NCBI RefSeq assembly: GCF_003851685.1
Contig: NZ_CP027727.1
Span: 2,852,001-2,916,000 of the forward strand
Direction: 5' to 3'
DNA length: 64,000 bases
Origin: Pseudomonas sp. R5-89-07
Lineage (GTDB): Bacteria; Pseudomonadota; Gammaproteobacteria; Pseudomonadales; Pseudomonadaceae
Shown here: in pieces, positions 33,664 to 43,431 of the stretch
How the letters are laid out: every line of letters begins with the position of its first letter
How positions within the stretch are numbered: position 1 is the stretch's first letter
Translations under genes and position numbers: made by a program
The notes under the pieces: model-generated
What the model was told of the DNA's origin: nothing
The model's database searches: none
What the model saw: the letters and a program-made list of their open reading frames with translations, nothing else

Positions 33664-34620
33664 TCAGCGGGGGAACTTGGCCAGGAGCCACTCGCGAAAC
33701 CGGCGCAGCTCATCTTCGTTCTCGGCGTTTTCTCGACAGCTTAAGTAGTGCGAACTGTTGCGCAGCTGAACTTGCTGCTGGATCGGCCGCACCAACACCC
33801 CACGCTCTACCAGCCGGGTAACCAGGTGGTTCCAACCCAGGGCGATACCTTGGTGGGTCAGCACCATGCTGATCAGCAAGTTGTAGTCGTTGGCATTGAA
33901 AATCTGGGCGCTGTCTTGCGGGCGATCATCAATGTCAATCGACTGAAAGGCAAACCAGACACCCCAGTCAACGTGCTCGGCTACCTGGGATCGTCCGTAG
34001 GGGCTCAGGTTCAGCAGGGCTGAGTCTCTCAGGCCTTCGATCGTCGAGATTTCCGGGTGTTGCTCCAAAAATTGCGGGCTGCACACGGGATAGATCACGT
34101 CATGGCACAACGGGTAGCTTTTATAGTCGTCCCGGACACGGGCCATTTTGGTAATGTAGACGTCCGGCTGTACCCCGGGCTCCATGGTCAGGAAGTTCTG
34201 CGTCGTGACCAGGTTCAACTCAATGCCGGGGTTTTGTCTGATGAATTCGGGCAGGTGGTCTGACAGCCATAAGGCGGAAAAGGCGGGAGAGCAGCAGACG
34301 GTCAGCATTTTTTTGGAGGACTGGCTGCTGCGGATTCGCTCGGCTGCCTGGGCGATGTTTACAAATGACAGCTGCGCGGCATCAAAGAACACCGCCCCGG
34401 CAGAAGTCAGTTCGACAGCACGCCCTACGCGGTTGAAAAGCTGCGCACCCAAGTACTCCTCCAGCTCGCGAATCTGCCGGCTGATAGCCGCCTGCGAAAC
34501 ACAAAGCGCCTCGGCGCCGAGGGTGAAGCTCTCGTACTTGGCAGCCGCTACAAACGCTTTCACGGCCCTCAACGACGGCATTTTCAGCAGAATGCTGTCA
34601 GGGTCGACATGCTTTGACAT
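33664..34620 (-). CDS. LysR-type transcriptional regulator (GcvA-like)
   Basis: The 318-residue product has the N-terminal helix-turn-helix (about 14-73: MPSLRAVKAFVAAAKYESFT ... VSQAAISRQIRELEEYLGAQLF) and a substrate-binding domain. It is divergent from the ProV-like gene, the normal arrangement for control of a neighbouring pathway. It and the GlxA-type regulator at 38186 probably share control of the quaternary-amine genes. Confidence 0.85.
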   Translation of the reverse strand: MSKHVDPDSILLKMPSLRAVKAFVAAAKYESFTLGAEALCVSQAAISRQIRELEEYLGAQLFNRVGRAVELTSAGAVFFDAAQLSFVNIAQAAERIRSSQSSKKMLTVCCSPAFSALWLSDHLPEFIRQNPGIELNLVTTQNFLTMEPGVQPDVYITKMARVRDDYKSYPLCHDVIYPVCSPQFLEQHPEISTIEGLRDSALLNLSPYGRSQVAEHVDWGVWFAFQSIDIDDRPQDSAQIFNANDYNLLISMVLTHQGIALGWNHLVTRLVERGVLVRPIQQQVQLRNSSHYLSCRENAENEDELRRFREWLLAKFPR

Positions 34621-34985
34621 CCTTACGTTCTCCTCATGCAGCCGCTCCCCAGCGAAGCGACGCGAGAGTAACTGAAGCCAGGCGGTAAAAACGGTGTGCA
34701 GGTCGTTTTTGAGACATTACGGGTCGTTCCTGTGTACCGCAGCAAGAAAACTGTCCGCTTGAGGCGATCTATAACCCGACGTTATCCAATTGTCCCTGTA
34801 AATGTAGTTGGAATTGACGGTGGGTTACTACTAAATTTGAAACATCCCTCTTTCCTAGGGGCCAAAAAATAATAAAAGGAAACCCGTCGTGAAACTCTCT
34901 ATTCATTCCCGCTGCCGTTTAAAACTATTTTCGATCGTTTGCGCATCGCTTAAAGCGAATAGTGCTGAACACGAAGGGGCAAGGT
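34621..34985. promoter_or_regulatory. Divergent regulatory region between LysR and importer genes
   Basis: This 365-bp stretch has no gene. It holds an AT-rich tract at 34860-34885 and a short palindrome-like CCTAGG near 34854. It must contain the promoters for the LysR gene and for the importer operon; I could not place convincing -35/-10 boxes. Confidence 0.4.
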
Positions 34986-36020
34986 ATGACTAATTCCGAC
35001 GAAATCATTTCCGTCAAAAATGTCTATAAGGTATTCGGCACTCAACCGGACCTTGCAATGAAGTTGCTGGCTGATGGGGCTTCTAAAGAAGAGGTCTTTA
35101 AAAAAACCGGGCAAGCTATTGGCGTCTTTGATGCGAACTTCTCCGTCCGCCGCGGCGAGATCTTTGTCATCATGGGGCTGTCGGGCTCCGGCAAGTCAAC
35201 CATGGTCCGCTTGTTCAACCGCTTGATTGAACCCACCAGTGGCTCGATCTTTCTGAATGGTAAGGAAATCACCGGTCTGGCGGATAAAGACCTTCTGCAA
35301 GTGCGCAGGAAAGACATGGGCATGGTCTTTCAATCCTTTGCGTTGATGCCGCACATGAGCGTCATCGACAACGTCAGCTTTGGTTTGGAGATCAGCGGCG
35401 TCGCCGAGAAAGAACGCTACTGCCGCGCCATGGGCGCGCTGGCGCAGGTTGGGCTTGCTGGTCAGGAGTTCAGCTTTCCCCATCAACTCTCCGGCGGCAT
35501 GCAACAGCGCGTCGGCCTCGCCCGAGCCCTGGCCAATGACCCGGCGATCCTGTTGATGGACGAGGCGTTTTCGGCCCTCGACCCGATGATTCGTAGCGAG
35601 ATGCAGGGCGAATTGATTAAGCTTCAGGCCGAGCAGAACCGCACCATCATCTTCATTTCCCATGACATTGAAGAGGCCGTACGGATCGGCCACCGCATCG
35701 CAATCATGGAAGGCGGTCGGGTGGTGCAAATTGGTACACCGCGTGAGTTACTGTGCAACCCCATCAATAAATACGTGCGCGATTTCTTTAATGGATTCGA
35801 CACCAGTCGAATCCTGAAAGCGGGCGATATCGCTCAACAGGACACCAGCATCACCTATGAGCCTGGTCGTCACACCCCCCTAAAAGCAGAAGCTTCGCTC
35901 AGAGAGATTCTGCATATCGTCGCGGCCTGCGCAACGCCTATGCCGGTGGTGGATGAAGTTGGCCTGTATAAGGGCACGATTTCTCAAGGCCATCTTCTGA
36001 GCTGCCTGAATAATAGTTAA
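34986..36020 (+). CDS. Glycine/proline-betaine ABC importer ATPase (ProV-like)
   Basis: The product has 344 residues from ATG 34986 (AAGGGG seven bases upstream; a GTG 24 bp earlier is less likely). It shows the ProV-specific N-terminal insert before the core (KVFGTQPDLAMKLLADGASKEEV), Walker A GLSGSGKST, LSGGMQQRVGLARAL, LLMDEAFSALDP and the C-terminal regulatory part. Its CBS-like tail is shorter than in E. coli ProV, so osmotic gating may be reduced. First gene of the ProVWX-like set. Confidence 0.9.
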   Translation: MTNSDEIISVKNVYKVFGTQPDLAMKLLADGASKEEVFKKTGQAIGVFDANFSVRRGEIFVIMGLSGSGKSTMVRLFNRLIEPTSGSIFLNGKEITGLADKDLLQVRRKDMGMVFQSFALMPHMSVIDNVSFGLEISGVAEKERYCRAMGALAQVGLAGQEFSFPHQLSGGMQQRVGLARALANDPAILLMDEAFSALDPMIRSEMQGELIKLQAEQNRTIIFISHDIEEAVRIGHRIAIMEGGRVVQIGTPRELLCNPINKYVRDFFNGFDTSRILKAGDIAQQDTSITYEPGRHTPLKAEASLREILHIVAACATPMPVVDEVGLYKGTISQGHLLSCLNNS

Positions 36021-36066
36021 TTTGAATAATCAGAGCAGTCTCAAGTTCTGAGGGCGAGGAAGTATC

Positions 36067-37020
36067 ATGTCGGACTTTAATTATTTGGACCCGTTCCAAA
36101 GTTTCACTGTTCCATTGGGCGCTTGGGTTGAAGCGACGCTGACTTATCTGGTACATAACTTTCGGGAAGTCTTTCGCTCGATTCGATGGCCGGTTGACCA
36201 AGTGCTTGATGGTGTTCAGTGGGGCCTGCTTTCCGTGCCCCCCACAGTATTCATTCTTATCGCCGGATTGATCAGTTGGCAGATCGGCGGTAAACGAATC
36301 GCAATTTTCAGTATCGCTACATTGACCGGACTAGGCTTGATCGGTGTATGGGCCGATGCCATGGTGACTCTCGCTTTGGTCCTGACTTCATTACTCTTCT
36401 GTGCGGTTATTGGCATTCCCCTGGGCATCCTCTGTGCCCGCAGCGACCGAATGGAAGTGATCGTGCGTCCGGTGTTGGACGCGATGCAGACATTGCCCGC
36501 TTTCGTTTACCTGGTGCCTGTGGTGATGTTGTTTGGCATCGGTAACGTTCCAGGCGTCATCGTGACGATTATTTTCTCGGTTGCGCCCTTGGTGCGCCTG
36601 ACCAACTTGGGCATTCGCCAGGTACCCGCCGATAAGGTCGAAGCCGCACGTGCGTTTGGCTGCACCGCCACCCAGATGCTGTTGAAGGTCCAACTGCCCC
36701 TTGCGGCGCCGACCATGATGGCCGGATTGAACCAGACACTTATGCTTTCACTTTCGATGGTCGTCGTTGCTTCGATGATATCCGTTGGCGGGCTTGGGCT
36801 GATGGTATTGAGCGGCATCGGCCGCCTGGACATGGGGCTGGCCAGCGTCGGCGGTGCCGGCCTGGTACTCCTGGCTGTCTTCCTCGATCGTTTGACCCAA
36901 GCGATGGGTGAGCGCAGCAGTGATCTGGCAACCGGCCAGCGTTGGTACGAAACCGGGCCGGTTGGCCTAGTGATGAAATTCAAGAAGAAAAAGAACGTAG
37001 CACACCCAGTGACTAACTAA
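36067..37020 (+). CDS. Glycine/proline-betaine ABC importer permease (ProW-like)
   Basis: The 317-residue product starts [20 protein letters not shown] and has an N-terminal amphipathic part, then six to seven helices. The ProW coupling loop is [31 protein letters not shown]. It lies 46 bp after the ATPase gene with GAGGAAG upstream. It forms the channel with a second copy of itself. Confidence 0.9.
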   Translation: MSDFNYLDPFQSFTVPLGAWVEATLTYLVHNFREVFRSIRWPVDQVLDGVQWGLLSVPPTVFILIAGLISWQIGGKRIAIFSIATLTGLGLIGVWADAMVTLALVLTSLLFCAVIGIPLGILCARSDRMEVIVRPVLDAMQTLPAFVYLVPVVMLFGIGNVPGVIVTIIFSVAPLVRLTNLGIRQVPADKVEAARAFGCTATQMLLKVQLPLAAPTMMAGLNQTLMLSLSMVVVASMISVGGLGLMVLSGIGRLDMGLASVGGAGLVLLAVFLDRLTQAMGERSSDLATGQRWYETGPVGLVMKFKKKKNVAHPVTN

Positions 37021-37061
37021 GCACACCTGCTCACCTACTATAAATTCAAGCGTGGTGAAAT

Positions 37062-38087
37062 ATGAAACTTGCAAATCTCAAGCAAACCGTCGTCGCGACG
37101 CTGATGGCGTCCATGTTGGGTGCAACTGCATGTTCGGCAGCGTACGCCGCTGATGCAAACAAACCGGGTGACGGTGTTTCCATCACGCCCATTTTCCCGA
37201 CTATCGCTGAAGAGCGTTTTCGCGGTGAGGTGGCGATTGCAGGCTTGAAAGACCTTGGCTATGACGTGAAGGCCCCAAAGGAAGTTGATTATCCCGCGAT
37301 GTTCCTGGCGCTCTCCTATGGCGATGCGGATTTCACCGTGCATGAATGGGAGAACCTGCACGCTGCCTTTTATAAGAAAGGCGGCGGCGACGACACCATG
37401 GTGAAAGTTGGTCAGGTCATGAAGGGCGTGCTGCAGGGCTACATGATCGACAAGAAAACAGCCGACGCGTACAACATCAAGGATCTCTCGGATTTGAAGA
37501 GGCCGGAGATCGCCAAGCTGTTCGACGCCAATGGCGATGGCAAGGCAGACATGACAGGCTGCAACCCCGGTTGGGGCTGCGAAGTGATGGTTGAATACCA
37601 CATGAAAGCCTATGGCCTGAGCCCAACCGTCGTGGACAACCGGGGTTCTTACTTCGCGCTGATGGCAGACACTATCGCCAGGTTCCAGCAGGGCAAACCC
37701 GTGTTGTATTTCACCTGGGTGCCGCAATGGATCTCCAGCGTGCTGGTGGAAGGGCGCGACGTCGTATGGCTGCCGGTTCCGTTCACCTCGTTGCCTGATG
37801 GCCAAGACAGTAAAGACACCTTTTATCAGGGCAAAAATCTCGGTTTCCCGGTGGATACCGTTAACGCTGTGATGAACAAAGAGTTTGCCGAGAAGAACCC
37901 GGTGGCTCGCAAGTTTCTGTCGGAAGTCAGTATCACCACGGACGACGAAAGTGCCCAGAACCTGCGCATGCAAAAGGGTGAGAAATCACTCGCTGACATC
38001 AAGCGCCATGCGGCCGAATGGATCAAGGCTCACCAGGCGCAATACGATGGTTGGTTGAGTGACGCGCGCGCCGCAGCCAAGCAATAG
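37062..38087 (+). CDS. Betaine-binding periplasmic protein (ProX-like)
   Basis: The 341-residue product has a signal peptide of about 30 residues ending AAYA. It follows E. coli ProX closely, including the three tryptophan-bearing motifs of its aromatic betaine cage: HEWENLH (NWTPLH in ProX), CNPGWGCE, and FTWVPQW (YTWTPYW). DANGDGKADMTG, a calcium-loop-like segment, is also kept. So it should bind a quaternary ammonium compound such as glycine betaine or proline betaine. In this setting the ligand is probably a nutrient rather than only an osmoprotectant. Confidence 0.9.
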   Translation: MKLANLKQTVVATLMASMLGATACSAAYAADANKPGDGVSITPIFPTIAEERFRGEVAIAGLKDLGYDVKAPKEVDYPAMFLALSYGDADFTVHEWENLHAAFYKKGGGDDTMVKVGQVMKGVLQGYMIDKKTADAYNIKDLSDLKRPEIAKLFDANGDGKADMTGCNPGWGCEVMVEYHMKAYGLSPTVVDNRGSYFALMADTIARFQQGKPVLYFTWVPQWISSVLVEGRDVVWLPVPFTSLPDGQDSKDTFYQGKNLGFPVDTVNAVMNKEFAEKNPVARKFLSEVSITTDDESAQNLRMQKGEKSLADIKRHAAEWIKAHQAQYDGWLSDARAAAKQ

Positions 38088-38185
38088 AAAACAGCAAGGA
38101 AAGTGCTGCCAGCTCGACTGAGCTGGCCGTACGCGGGACCGGCTGCGTTTGTTTTACGTAATAAAGTGATCAGGTGGCGAAGATA

Positions 38186-39256
38186 ATGGATACCTTCCAA
38201 AGCTCGTTGAAGTTCCAGAATATTGGATTTCGGCAAACTACCGACTCGGTCGGTCATGAAAAAGTCGTACGGGTGGCATTCATTTTGCTCGAACACTTTT
38301 CATTAACCGCACTCTCAACAGCGATGGACGCGCTGGCGACCGGCAATCTGATCAACAGTAATACCGTCTACAAAGTATCGACGTATTCGCTCTTGGGCGG
38401 ACTGGTTGAAAGTGATATCGGCATACCGTTGTCGTCGGAACGTTTGAACGTTGAAAAAATCAATCACGATGCACTTGTGGTCATCGGTGGCCAGCGGGTA
38501 AGGCTGTCCAGCAACCCCACCATTCGCCGCGCATTGAAAAAGGCGGCAGGGGGAAGGGGCATCGTCGCTGGTGTATGGAATGCTGCGTTTTACCTGGCCG
38601 ATGCGGGCTTGCTCGATGACCAGGATTGCGCCTGTCATGCCGATAGTTGTGCGTTGATAAACGAGTATTACCCCCAAGTGAAAACGGGGGAGTCCGAATA
38701 CACCTTTACCCAGCGGCGCGCGACGTGCGCCGGTGCTTCATCCGCGCTGGATATGATCCTGGCAATCATGCAGGACCTCAGCTCACAGCGCGATGCTGAT
38801 CTGGTGGACGAAATCAAACGTGTACATCAACCCAAAAAGCCTCAATTCAATACTGTAACCCTAGGTGCTGTCAGCCTGGTTAAACCGGTACCTCGCCCTC
38901 TGAACGTTGCGGTCTCCCTGATGGAAAACCACATTGAAGAACCCATGGAAATCGATGAGATCGCCAGCCATGTGGGGGTTTCGCGTAGACAGCTTGAGCG
39001 CAGATTTGCGCGCTATTTAAACGCGGCGCCCAACCGCTACTACCTGGAACTGCGACTTACCCGCGCCCGCCAACTGATTATTCAAAGTAATCGCTCGTTG
39101 ACGGACGTGGCACTCGCTACCGGTTTTGTCAGCTATCCGCACTTTTATAAGCGCTTCAAGGATTTGTTCGGCCTGCCGCCCATGACGTTCCGGGATAACT
39201 ACTATTCCAGCGACTTTAGCAATTCGGAACGCTATGCAATTGCGGCAGGTTTTTGA
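38186..39256 (+). CDS. GlxA-family regulator (DJ-1-like domain plus AraC helix-turn-helix)
   Basis: The product has 356 residues from ATG 38186, with AGGTGG upstream; a GTG in frame 12 bp earlier lies inside that site. The N-terminal GATase1-like domain (about 25-200) has VRVAFILLEHFSLTALSTAMD and GVWNAAFYLADAGLLD, without a cysteine nucleophile. The C-terminal AraC domain (about 235-335) has EIASHVGVSRRQLERRFARY and LTDVALATGFVSYPHFYKRF. Pseudomonas regulators of this type (GbdR, CdhR, DhcR) activate betaine, carnitine and dehydrocarnitine breakdown, which fits this cluster. Confidence 0.88.
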   Translation: MDTFQSSLKFQNIGFRQTTDSVGHEKVVRVAFILLEHFSLTALSTAMDALATGNLINSNTVYKVSTYSLLGGLVESDIGIPLSSERLNVEKINHDALVVIGGQRVRLSSNPTIRRALKKAAGGRGIVAGVWNAAFYLADAGLLDDQDCACHADSCALINEYYPQVKTGESEYTFTQRRATCAGASSALDMILAIMQDLSSQRDADLVDEIKRVHQPKKPQFNTVTLGAVSLVKPVPRPLNVAVSLMENHIEEPMEIDEIASHVGVSRRQLERRFARYLNAAPNRYYLELRLTRARQLIIQSNRSLTDVALATGFVSYPHFYKRFKDLFGLPPMTFRDNYYSSDFSNSERYAIAAGF

Positions 39257-39361
39257 AACGCGTTTTGCCGCTGTGTCGTCGGTTAGTTACTCAGTTTATT
39301 TCGTCCTGCGCATTGTGTTGTGTTGGACCCGGTAATGCATTCAACTTAACGGCCTACTATT

Positions 39362-40678
39362 ATGAAAGTTACCTCGTTACCCGCCGACGATAATAGCTGT
39401 GGCTGGTTTCATTTAAGCCGCCCGCGTAAGCCTAATCCCGCCCACCAGGGGCACAGTATTGCCCGTTGGGTGATTGTTGGTGCGGGCTTTACCGGGTTGG
39501 CGGCAGCACGGCAACTGGCGTTGAGTTTTCCGAATGACGAGATCGTGCTGGTTGAGGCTCAGGAGGTCGGCCTGGGGCCATCCGGCAGGAATGCCGGGTT
39601 CGCTATCGATCTGCCCCATGATATTGGGGCAGAGGATTACATCGGTGACATCACCCTCGCCAGGACCAGCCTGAAGCTCAATCTGGCGGGGCAATCCATT
39701 CTGCGCGACTTGGTCGATCAACATGGCATCGACTGTCAGATGAAGGCCTGCGGCAAGTATCAGGCGGCCGTGGAGGACCGCGGCATCGCGGTACTCGAAG
39801 CTTATCGGCGTGGGCTGGATAAGTTGGATCAGCCTTATCAGATGATTGAGCAAGATGAGCTGCCTCATCACCTGGGTACGCACTTCTACCGCAAAGCTTT
39901 ATATACGCCAGGTGCCGTTCTGCTTCAGCCATCGGCACTGGTCAAGGGGCTCGCTGACCATCTGCCAGCCAACGTCACGTTGTATGAGCGTACGCCGATT
40001 CTCGAAGTTGAGTACGGTGCGAAAACCGTACTGAAACATGCCAATGGAAGTATCACCGCCGACAAGCTGATCCTCGCGAACAACTCATTTGGCATGCGCT
40101 TTGGTTTCCTCAAGGGCCGGATGCTGCCCATCTATACCTACGGCAGTATTACGCGGCAGTTGACGCCAGAGGAGCAGACACAACTCGGTGGAAAACCGTA
40201 TTGGGGCGCGATCCCAGCTGATCCATTCGGGACCACCGTCAGGCGTACACCGGATAACCGCTTACTGATCAGAAACAGTTTTAGCTTTAATCCCGACGGC
40301 CGCAGCGACAGTCGATATAACGAGCGATTCATACGCCGACATAAAGCCTCGTTTGATAAACGCTTTCCCATGTTGCCCAACGTCAATTTTGAATACACCT
40401 GGGGCGGTGCATTGGCCATGACTCGAAACCACAACGGTTTCTTTGGTGAGTTGGCCCCCAACGTTTATGGGGCATTGGGTTGCAATGGCCTAGGTGTGAC
40501 CCGCGGCACAGTGACAGGGCAACTGCTTGCAGAGTGGCTCGCGGGCCAACGTGATGAACGGATCGACTTTCTATTGAACGCACCCGGGCCGAACAGTAAT
40601 CCGCCGCAGCCGTTTCTCTCGTTGGGTGTCAACGCAAATCTTAAATGGGGGCAGTACCGCGCCGGTCGAGAAAGCTGA
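39362..40678 (+). CDS. FAD-dependent amine oxidoreductase (PuuB/DAO family)
   Basis: The 438-residue product has the FAD-binding WVIVGAGFTGLAAARQLA, a GLGPSGRNAGFAIDLPHD active-site strand, and the C-terminal ALGCNGLGVTRGTVTG motif. It resembles gamma-glutamylputrescine oxidase and D-amino-acid/N-methyl amine oxidases. It could remove a second N-methyl group or oxidise a secondary cyclic amine. It lies 105 bp after the GlxA-type regulator and before the DHDPS-family gene. Confidence 0.85.
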   Translation: MKVTSLPADDNSCGWFHLSRPRKPNPAHQGHSIARWVIVGAGFTGLAAARQLALSFPNDEIVLVEAQEVGLGPSGRNAGFAIDLPHDIGAEDYIGDITLARTSLKLNLAGQSILRDLVDQHGIDCQMKACGKYQAAVEDRGIAVLEAYRRGLDKLDQPYQMIEQDELPHHLGTHFYRKALYTPGAVLLQPSALVKGLADHLPANVTLYERTPILEVEYGAKTVLKHANGSITADKLILANNSFGMRFGFLKGRMLPIYTYGSITRQLTPEEQTQLGGKPYWGAIPADPFGTTVRRTPDNRLLIRNSFSFNPDGRSDSRYNERFIRRHKASFDKRFPMLPNVNFEYTWGGALAMTRNHNGFFGELAPNVYGALGCNGLGVTRGTVTGQLLAEWLAGQRDERIDFLLNAPGPNSNPPQPFLSLGVNANLKWGQYRAGRES

Positions 40679-40838
40679 GGTCACTTTAGCTGGCTATTGC
40701 AAGCATTAAGGATAAGTACAAGAAATGAATATTGTCTTGGGTGCTGGCGCCTGAAACGCGGTCACTCAACCTGCAACAAGCCGCCTCGTTGAATTAGCAA
40801 CCCCTGGATCAACCCTTGGAATTACTGGAGAAAACAGC

Positions 40839-41741
40839 ATGAACTTTGACGGCATTTTTACCCCCGCGATAACTCCGCTCTCTTCGGATGGTCAAGTTGA
40901 TTACTCGGCCTTTGATGAAGTGCTTGAATACCTGGTCGAGTCCAAGGTTCACGGCATCATTATCGGCGGCTCCACGGGCGAGTATTACGCTCATACGCCT
41001 GCTGAGCGTCTGGCGGTGGCTGAACGGGCGAAGAGTGTCCTGCAAGGTCGTCTGCCGCTGGTTGTCGGCACCGGCGGGATCAGAACCGAGGATTCGGTGT
41101 ATTTCGCTGAGCAAGCGAAAGCGATCAAGGCAGATGCGATCCTGGTGGGTTCGCCGCCTTATGCCTTGCCCACCCAAAAAGAAATCGCCGCCCATGTGCT
41201 GGCGGTAGACAAGGCAGCAGGCCTGCCCATCATGCTCTACAACTACCCGGCGCGTATGGGGGTGGCGATGGGGGATGAGTTCTTCGAAGCGATTGCGCAG
41301 TGCAAGAACATTGAAGCAATCAAAGAAAGCTCCGGGGAAATGAATCGCCTGCATCGCCTGGCCTGCGCCCATCCTTCGATCCAGATCTCGTGCGGTTGGG
41401 ATGATCAAGCCCTGGAGTTCTTCGCCTGGGGCGCTCGCAGCTGGGTATGCGCCGGCTCCAATTTCATTCCTCGCGAACACGTTGCGCTGTATGAGGCCTG
41501 CGTGATTGAAAAGGACTTCGACAAAGGCCGCCGCATCATGTCGGCCCTGCTGCCGTTGATGGACTTTCTTGAAGGCGGCAAGTTTGTGCAATCGATCAAG
41601 CATGGCAGTGAGCTGATTGGCTTGCGTGCCGGTGGTGTCCGCGCGCCATTGCAAGCGTTGGAAGAATCCGAGAAGCAGGCGCTGAAGGCGGTGATCCAAA
41701 CGCTTAAACAAAACGTTGCGCACATTGTGGGAGGTGCTTGA
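40839..41741 (+). CDS. DHDPS/NAL-family lyase or deaminase
   Basis: The 300-residue product has GGSTGEYY (43-50), the YNYPARMG motif with Tyr134, and the Schiff-base lysine Lys162 in AIKESSGE. Family members include dihydrodipicolinate synthase, N-acetylneuraminate lyase, KDG aldolase and 1-pyrroline-4-hydroxy-2-carboxylate deaminase of hydroxyproline breakdown. A DHDPS role in lysine synthesis is unlikely here; the neighbouring amine oxidase and aldehyde dehydrogenase suit the hydroxyproline-type deaminase best, though the sequence alone does not decide. ALDH starts 2 bp later. Confidence 0.82.
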   Translation: MNFDGIFTPAITPLSSDGQVDYSAFDEVLEYLVESKVHGIIIGGSTGEYYAHTPAERLAVAERAKSVLQGRLPLVVGTGGIRTEDSVYFAEQAKAIKADAILVGSPPYALPTQKEIAAHVLAVDKAAGLPIMLYNYPARMGVAMGDEFFEAIAQCKNIEAIKESSGEMNRLHRLACAHPSIQISCGWDDQALEFFAWGARSWVCAGSNFIPREHVALYEACVIEKDFDKGRRIMSALLPLMDFLEGGKFVQSIKHGSELIGLRAGGVRAPLQALEESEKQALKAVIQTLKQNVAHIVGGA

Positions 41742-41742
41742 A

Positions 41743-43233
41743 ATGGCCGATTTGCTGAGTAAAGAAGCCTACCGCGAACTGGCCGGCAAGCTTGAGTTTC
41801 GCACTCAGGCGTTCATTGACGGCCAGTTTCGCAGCGCGAAATCAGGCCGTACGTTCACCACCACCAACCCGGCCACCGGTGACGTACTGGCCGAGATTTC
41901 GGCCTGTGATGCCGAGGACGTAGACGTGGCGGTGGCGGCTGCCAAGGCCGCGTTTGAGGATGCACGCTGGCAGGGTCTTTCACCTGCTGTACGTAAAAGC
42001 GTGCTGCTGCGTTTTGCCCAGTTGTTGGAAGACAACTCGCACGAACTGGCGGTACTTGAAAGCCTGGACAGCGGCAAACCCATCCGCGAGTGCCAGAACG
42101 TTGATGTACCAGAGACAATCCACACGCTGCGTTGGCACGCCGAACTGATCGACAAAATCTACGACGCTACCGCGCCGGTGGGTTCGGGCGCTGTGACTAT
42201 GGTGGTACGCGAGCCCATCGGCGTAGTGGGCCTGGTGCTGCCGTGGAATTTTCCGCTGCTGATGCTCGCCTGGAAAATCGGTCCGTCGTTGGCCGCAGGT
42301 TGCTCGATCGTGGTCAAGCCAGCAAAGGAAACCTCGCTGAGCGCGCTGCGTGTCGCTGAGCTGGCGTATCAGGCCGGTGTTCCCGCCGGCGTGTTCAATG
42401 TGGTGCCTGGTGGCGGCAAGGAGGCAGGTGAACCGTTGGGCCGGCATGGTGACGTGGCCATGGTCAGCTTTACCGGCTCGACCGATACGGGCCGGATTTT
42501 CCTCAAGTACTCCAGTGAATCCAACCTCAAGCGCATCGTGCTGGAATGTGGCGGCAAAAACCCAGCGGTGGTGATGAATGATGCCGAGGATATTGACCAA
42601 GTCGCGCTGCATGTGGTGAACGGTGCCTTTTGGAACATGGGCGAAAACTGCTCGGCGTCTTCGCGCCTGCTCGTTCATACCGATATCAAGGAAGCGTTGC
42701 TTGAGCGTATTCAGGTGCACCTCAAAGACTGGAAAATGGGCGACCCACTTGACCCGGACAACCGCTTGGGTTCAATGGTCAGCAAAGCGCATTTTGAGAA
42801 AGTGCGGTCCTACATCGAGCATGCCAAGGACGAAAAGCTGACTGTTCTGGCGGGCGGCAATACTGTTGACAATATCTTCGTAGAACCGACCATCCTGGAC
42901 GGAGTAGGGCGTAGCAGTCGCCTGTTCCAAGAGGAAATTTTCGGCCCTGTGCTAAGTGTCACCACCTTCAATACCCTTGATGAAGCCATCAAACTGGCCA
43001 ACGATACGGCCTATGGTTTGGCAGCGTCGGCGTATACCGGCAACCTGCGTAATGCGCTGAAGCTCTCACGCGGCATCCGCGCCGGCATTGTGACCGTCAA
43101 CTGTTTTGGAGAGGGGGATGCGTCTACACCCTTCGGTGGTTACAAGGAGTCGGGGTTCGGTGGGCGGGACAAATCCATCTGGGCGCATGACCAATACACC
43201 GAGATAAAAACCATCTGGATCGACGCCTCCTGA
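41743..43233 (+). CDS. Aldehyde dehydrogenase (PuuC/KauB-like)
   Basis: The product has 496 residues from ATG 41743, after GGAGGTG. It has PWNFPL with Asn169, catalytic Glu268 in LECGGKNP and catalytic Cys303 in GENCSASSR. The end FGGYKESGFGGRDKS and YTEIKTIWI matches PuuC-type enzymes, which oxidise gamma-glutamyl or omega-amino aldehydes. In this operon it may oxidise an alpha-ketoglutarate semialdehyde or similar product. A stem-loop follows the stop at 43262-43284. Confidence 0.88.
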   Translation: MADLLSKEAYRELAGKLEFRTQAFIDGQFRSAKSGRTFTTTNPATGDVLAEISACDAEDVDVAVAAAKAAFEDARWQGLSPAVRKSVLLRFAQLLEDNSHELAVLESLDSGKPIRECQNVDVPETIHTLRWHAELIDKIYDATAPVGSGAVTMVVREPIGVVGLVLPWNFPLLMLAWKIGPSLAAGCSIVVKPAKETSLSALRVAELAYQAGVPAGVFNVVPGGGKEAGEPLGRHGDVAMVSFTGSTDTGRIFLKYSSESNLKRIVLECGGKNPAVVMNDAEDIDQVALHVVNGAFWNMGENCSASSRLLVHTDIKEALLERIQVHLKDWKMGDPLDPDNRLGSMVSKAHFEKVRSYIEHAKDEKLTVLAGGNTVDNIFVEPTILDGVGRSSRLFQEEIFGPVLSVTTFNTLDEAIKLANDTAYGLAASAYTGNLRNALKLSRGIRAGIVTVNCFGEGDASTPFGGYKESGFGGRDKSIWAHDQYTEIKTIWIDAS

Positions 43234-43261
43234 GTGCTGCAGAGGGCGTGACGGCCTTATC

Positions 43262-43284
43262 GCCCCAGTCGCGGGGACTGGGGC
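43262..43284. terminator. Stem-loop after the aldehyde dehydrogenase gene
   Basis: GCCCCAGTC (43262-43270) pairs perfectly with GACTGGGGC (43276-43284) over GCGGG, followed by AATTTC. It probably ends the quaternary-amine operon; the U-run is poor. Confidence 0.6.
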
Positions 43285-43431
43285 AATTTCGGGGCTGTAA
43301 AGGGGTGGGGCGAGCTGGGATATCCATCGCCGCCGGTCAGTTGAAAGACAGGTGGTCATCCAATCTCATCATGGCGCCAGAGTCAGCTCAATGGGGCAGG
43401 CAATACGCCGCGACTTTCTGAATGGGCATCA

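Noticed and set aside
38186..39256. Calling the GlxA-type regulator a catalytic DJ-1 protein
   Set aside because: Its N-terminal DJ-1-like domain has no cysteine nucleophile and is joined to an AraC DNA-binding domain, so it is a regulator.
40839..41741. Naming the DHDPS-family gene dapA
   Set aside because: Operon context is catabolic and the family is broad; the sequence alone does not support a lysine-synthesis role.
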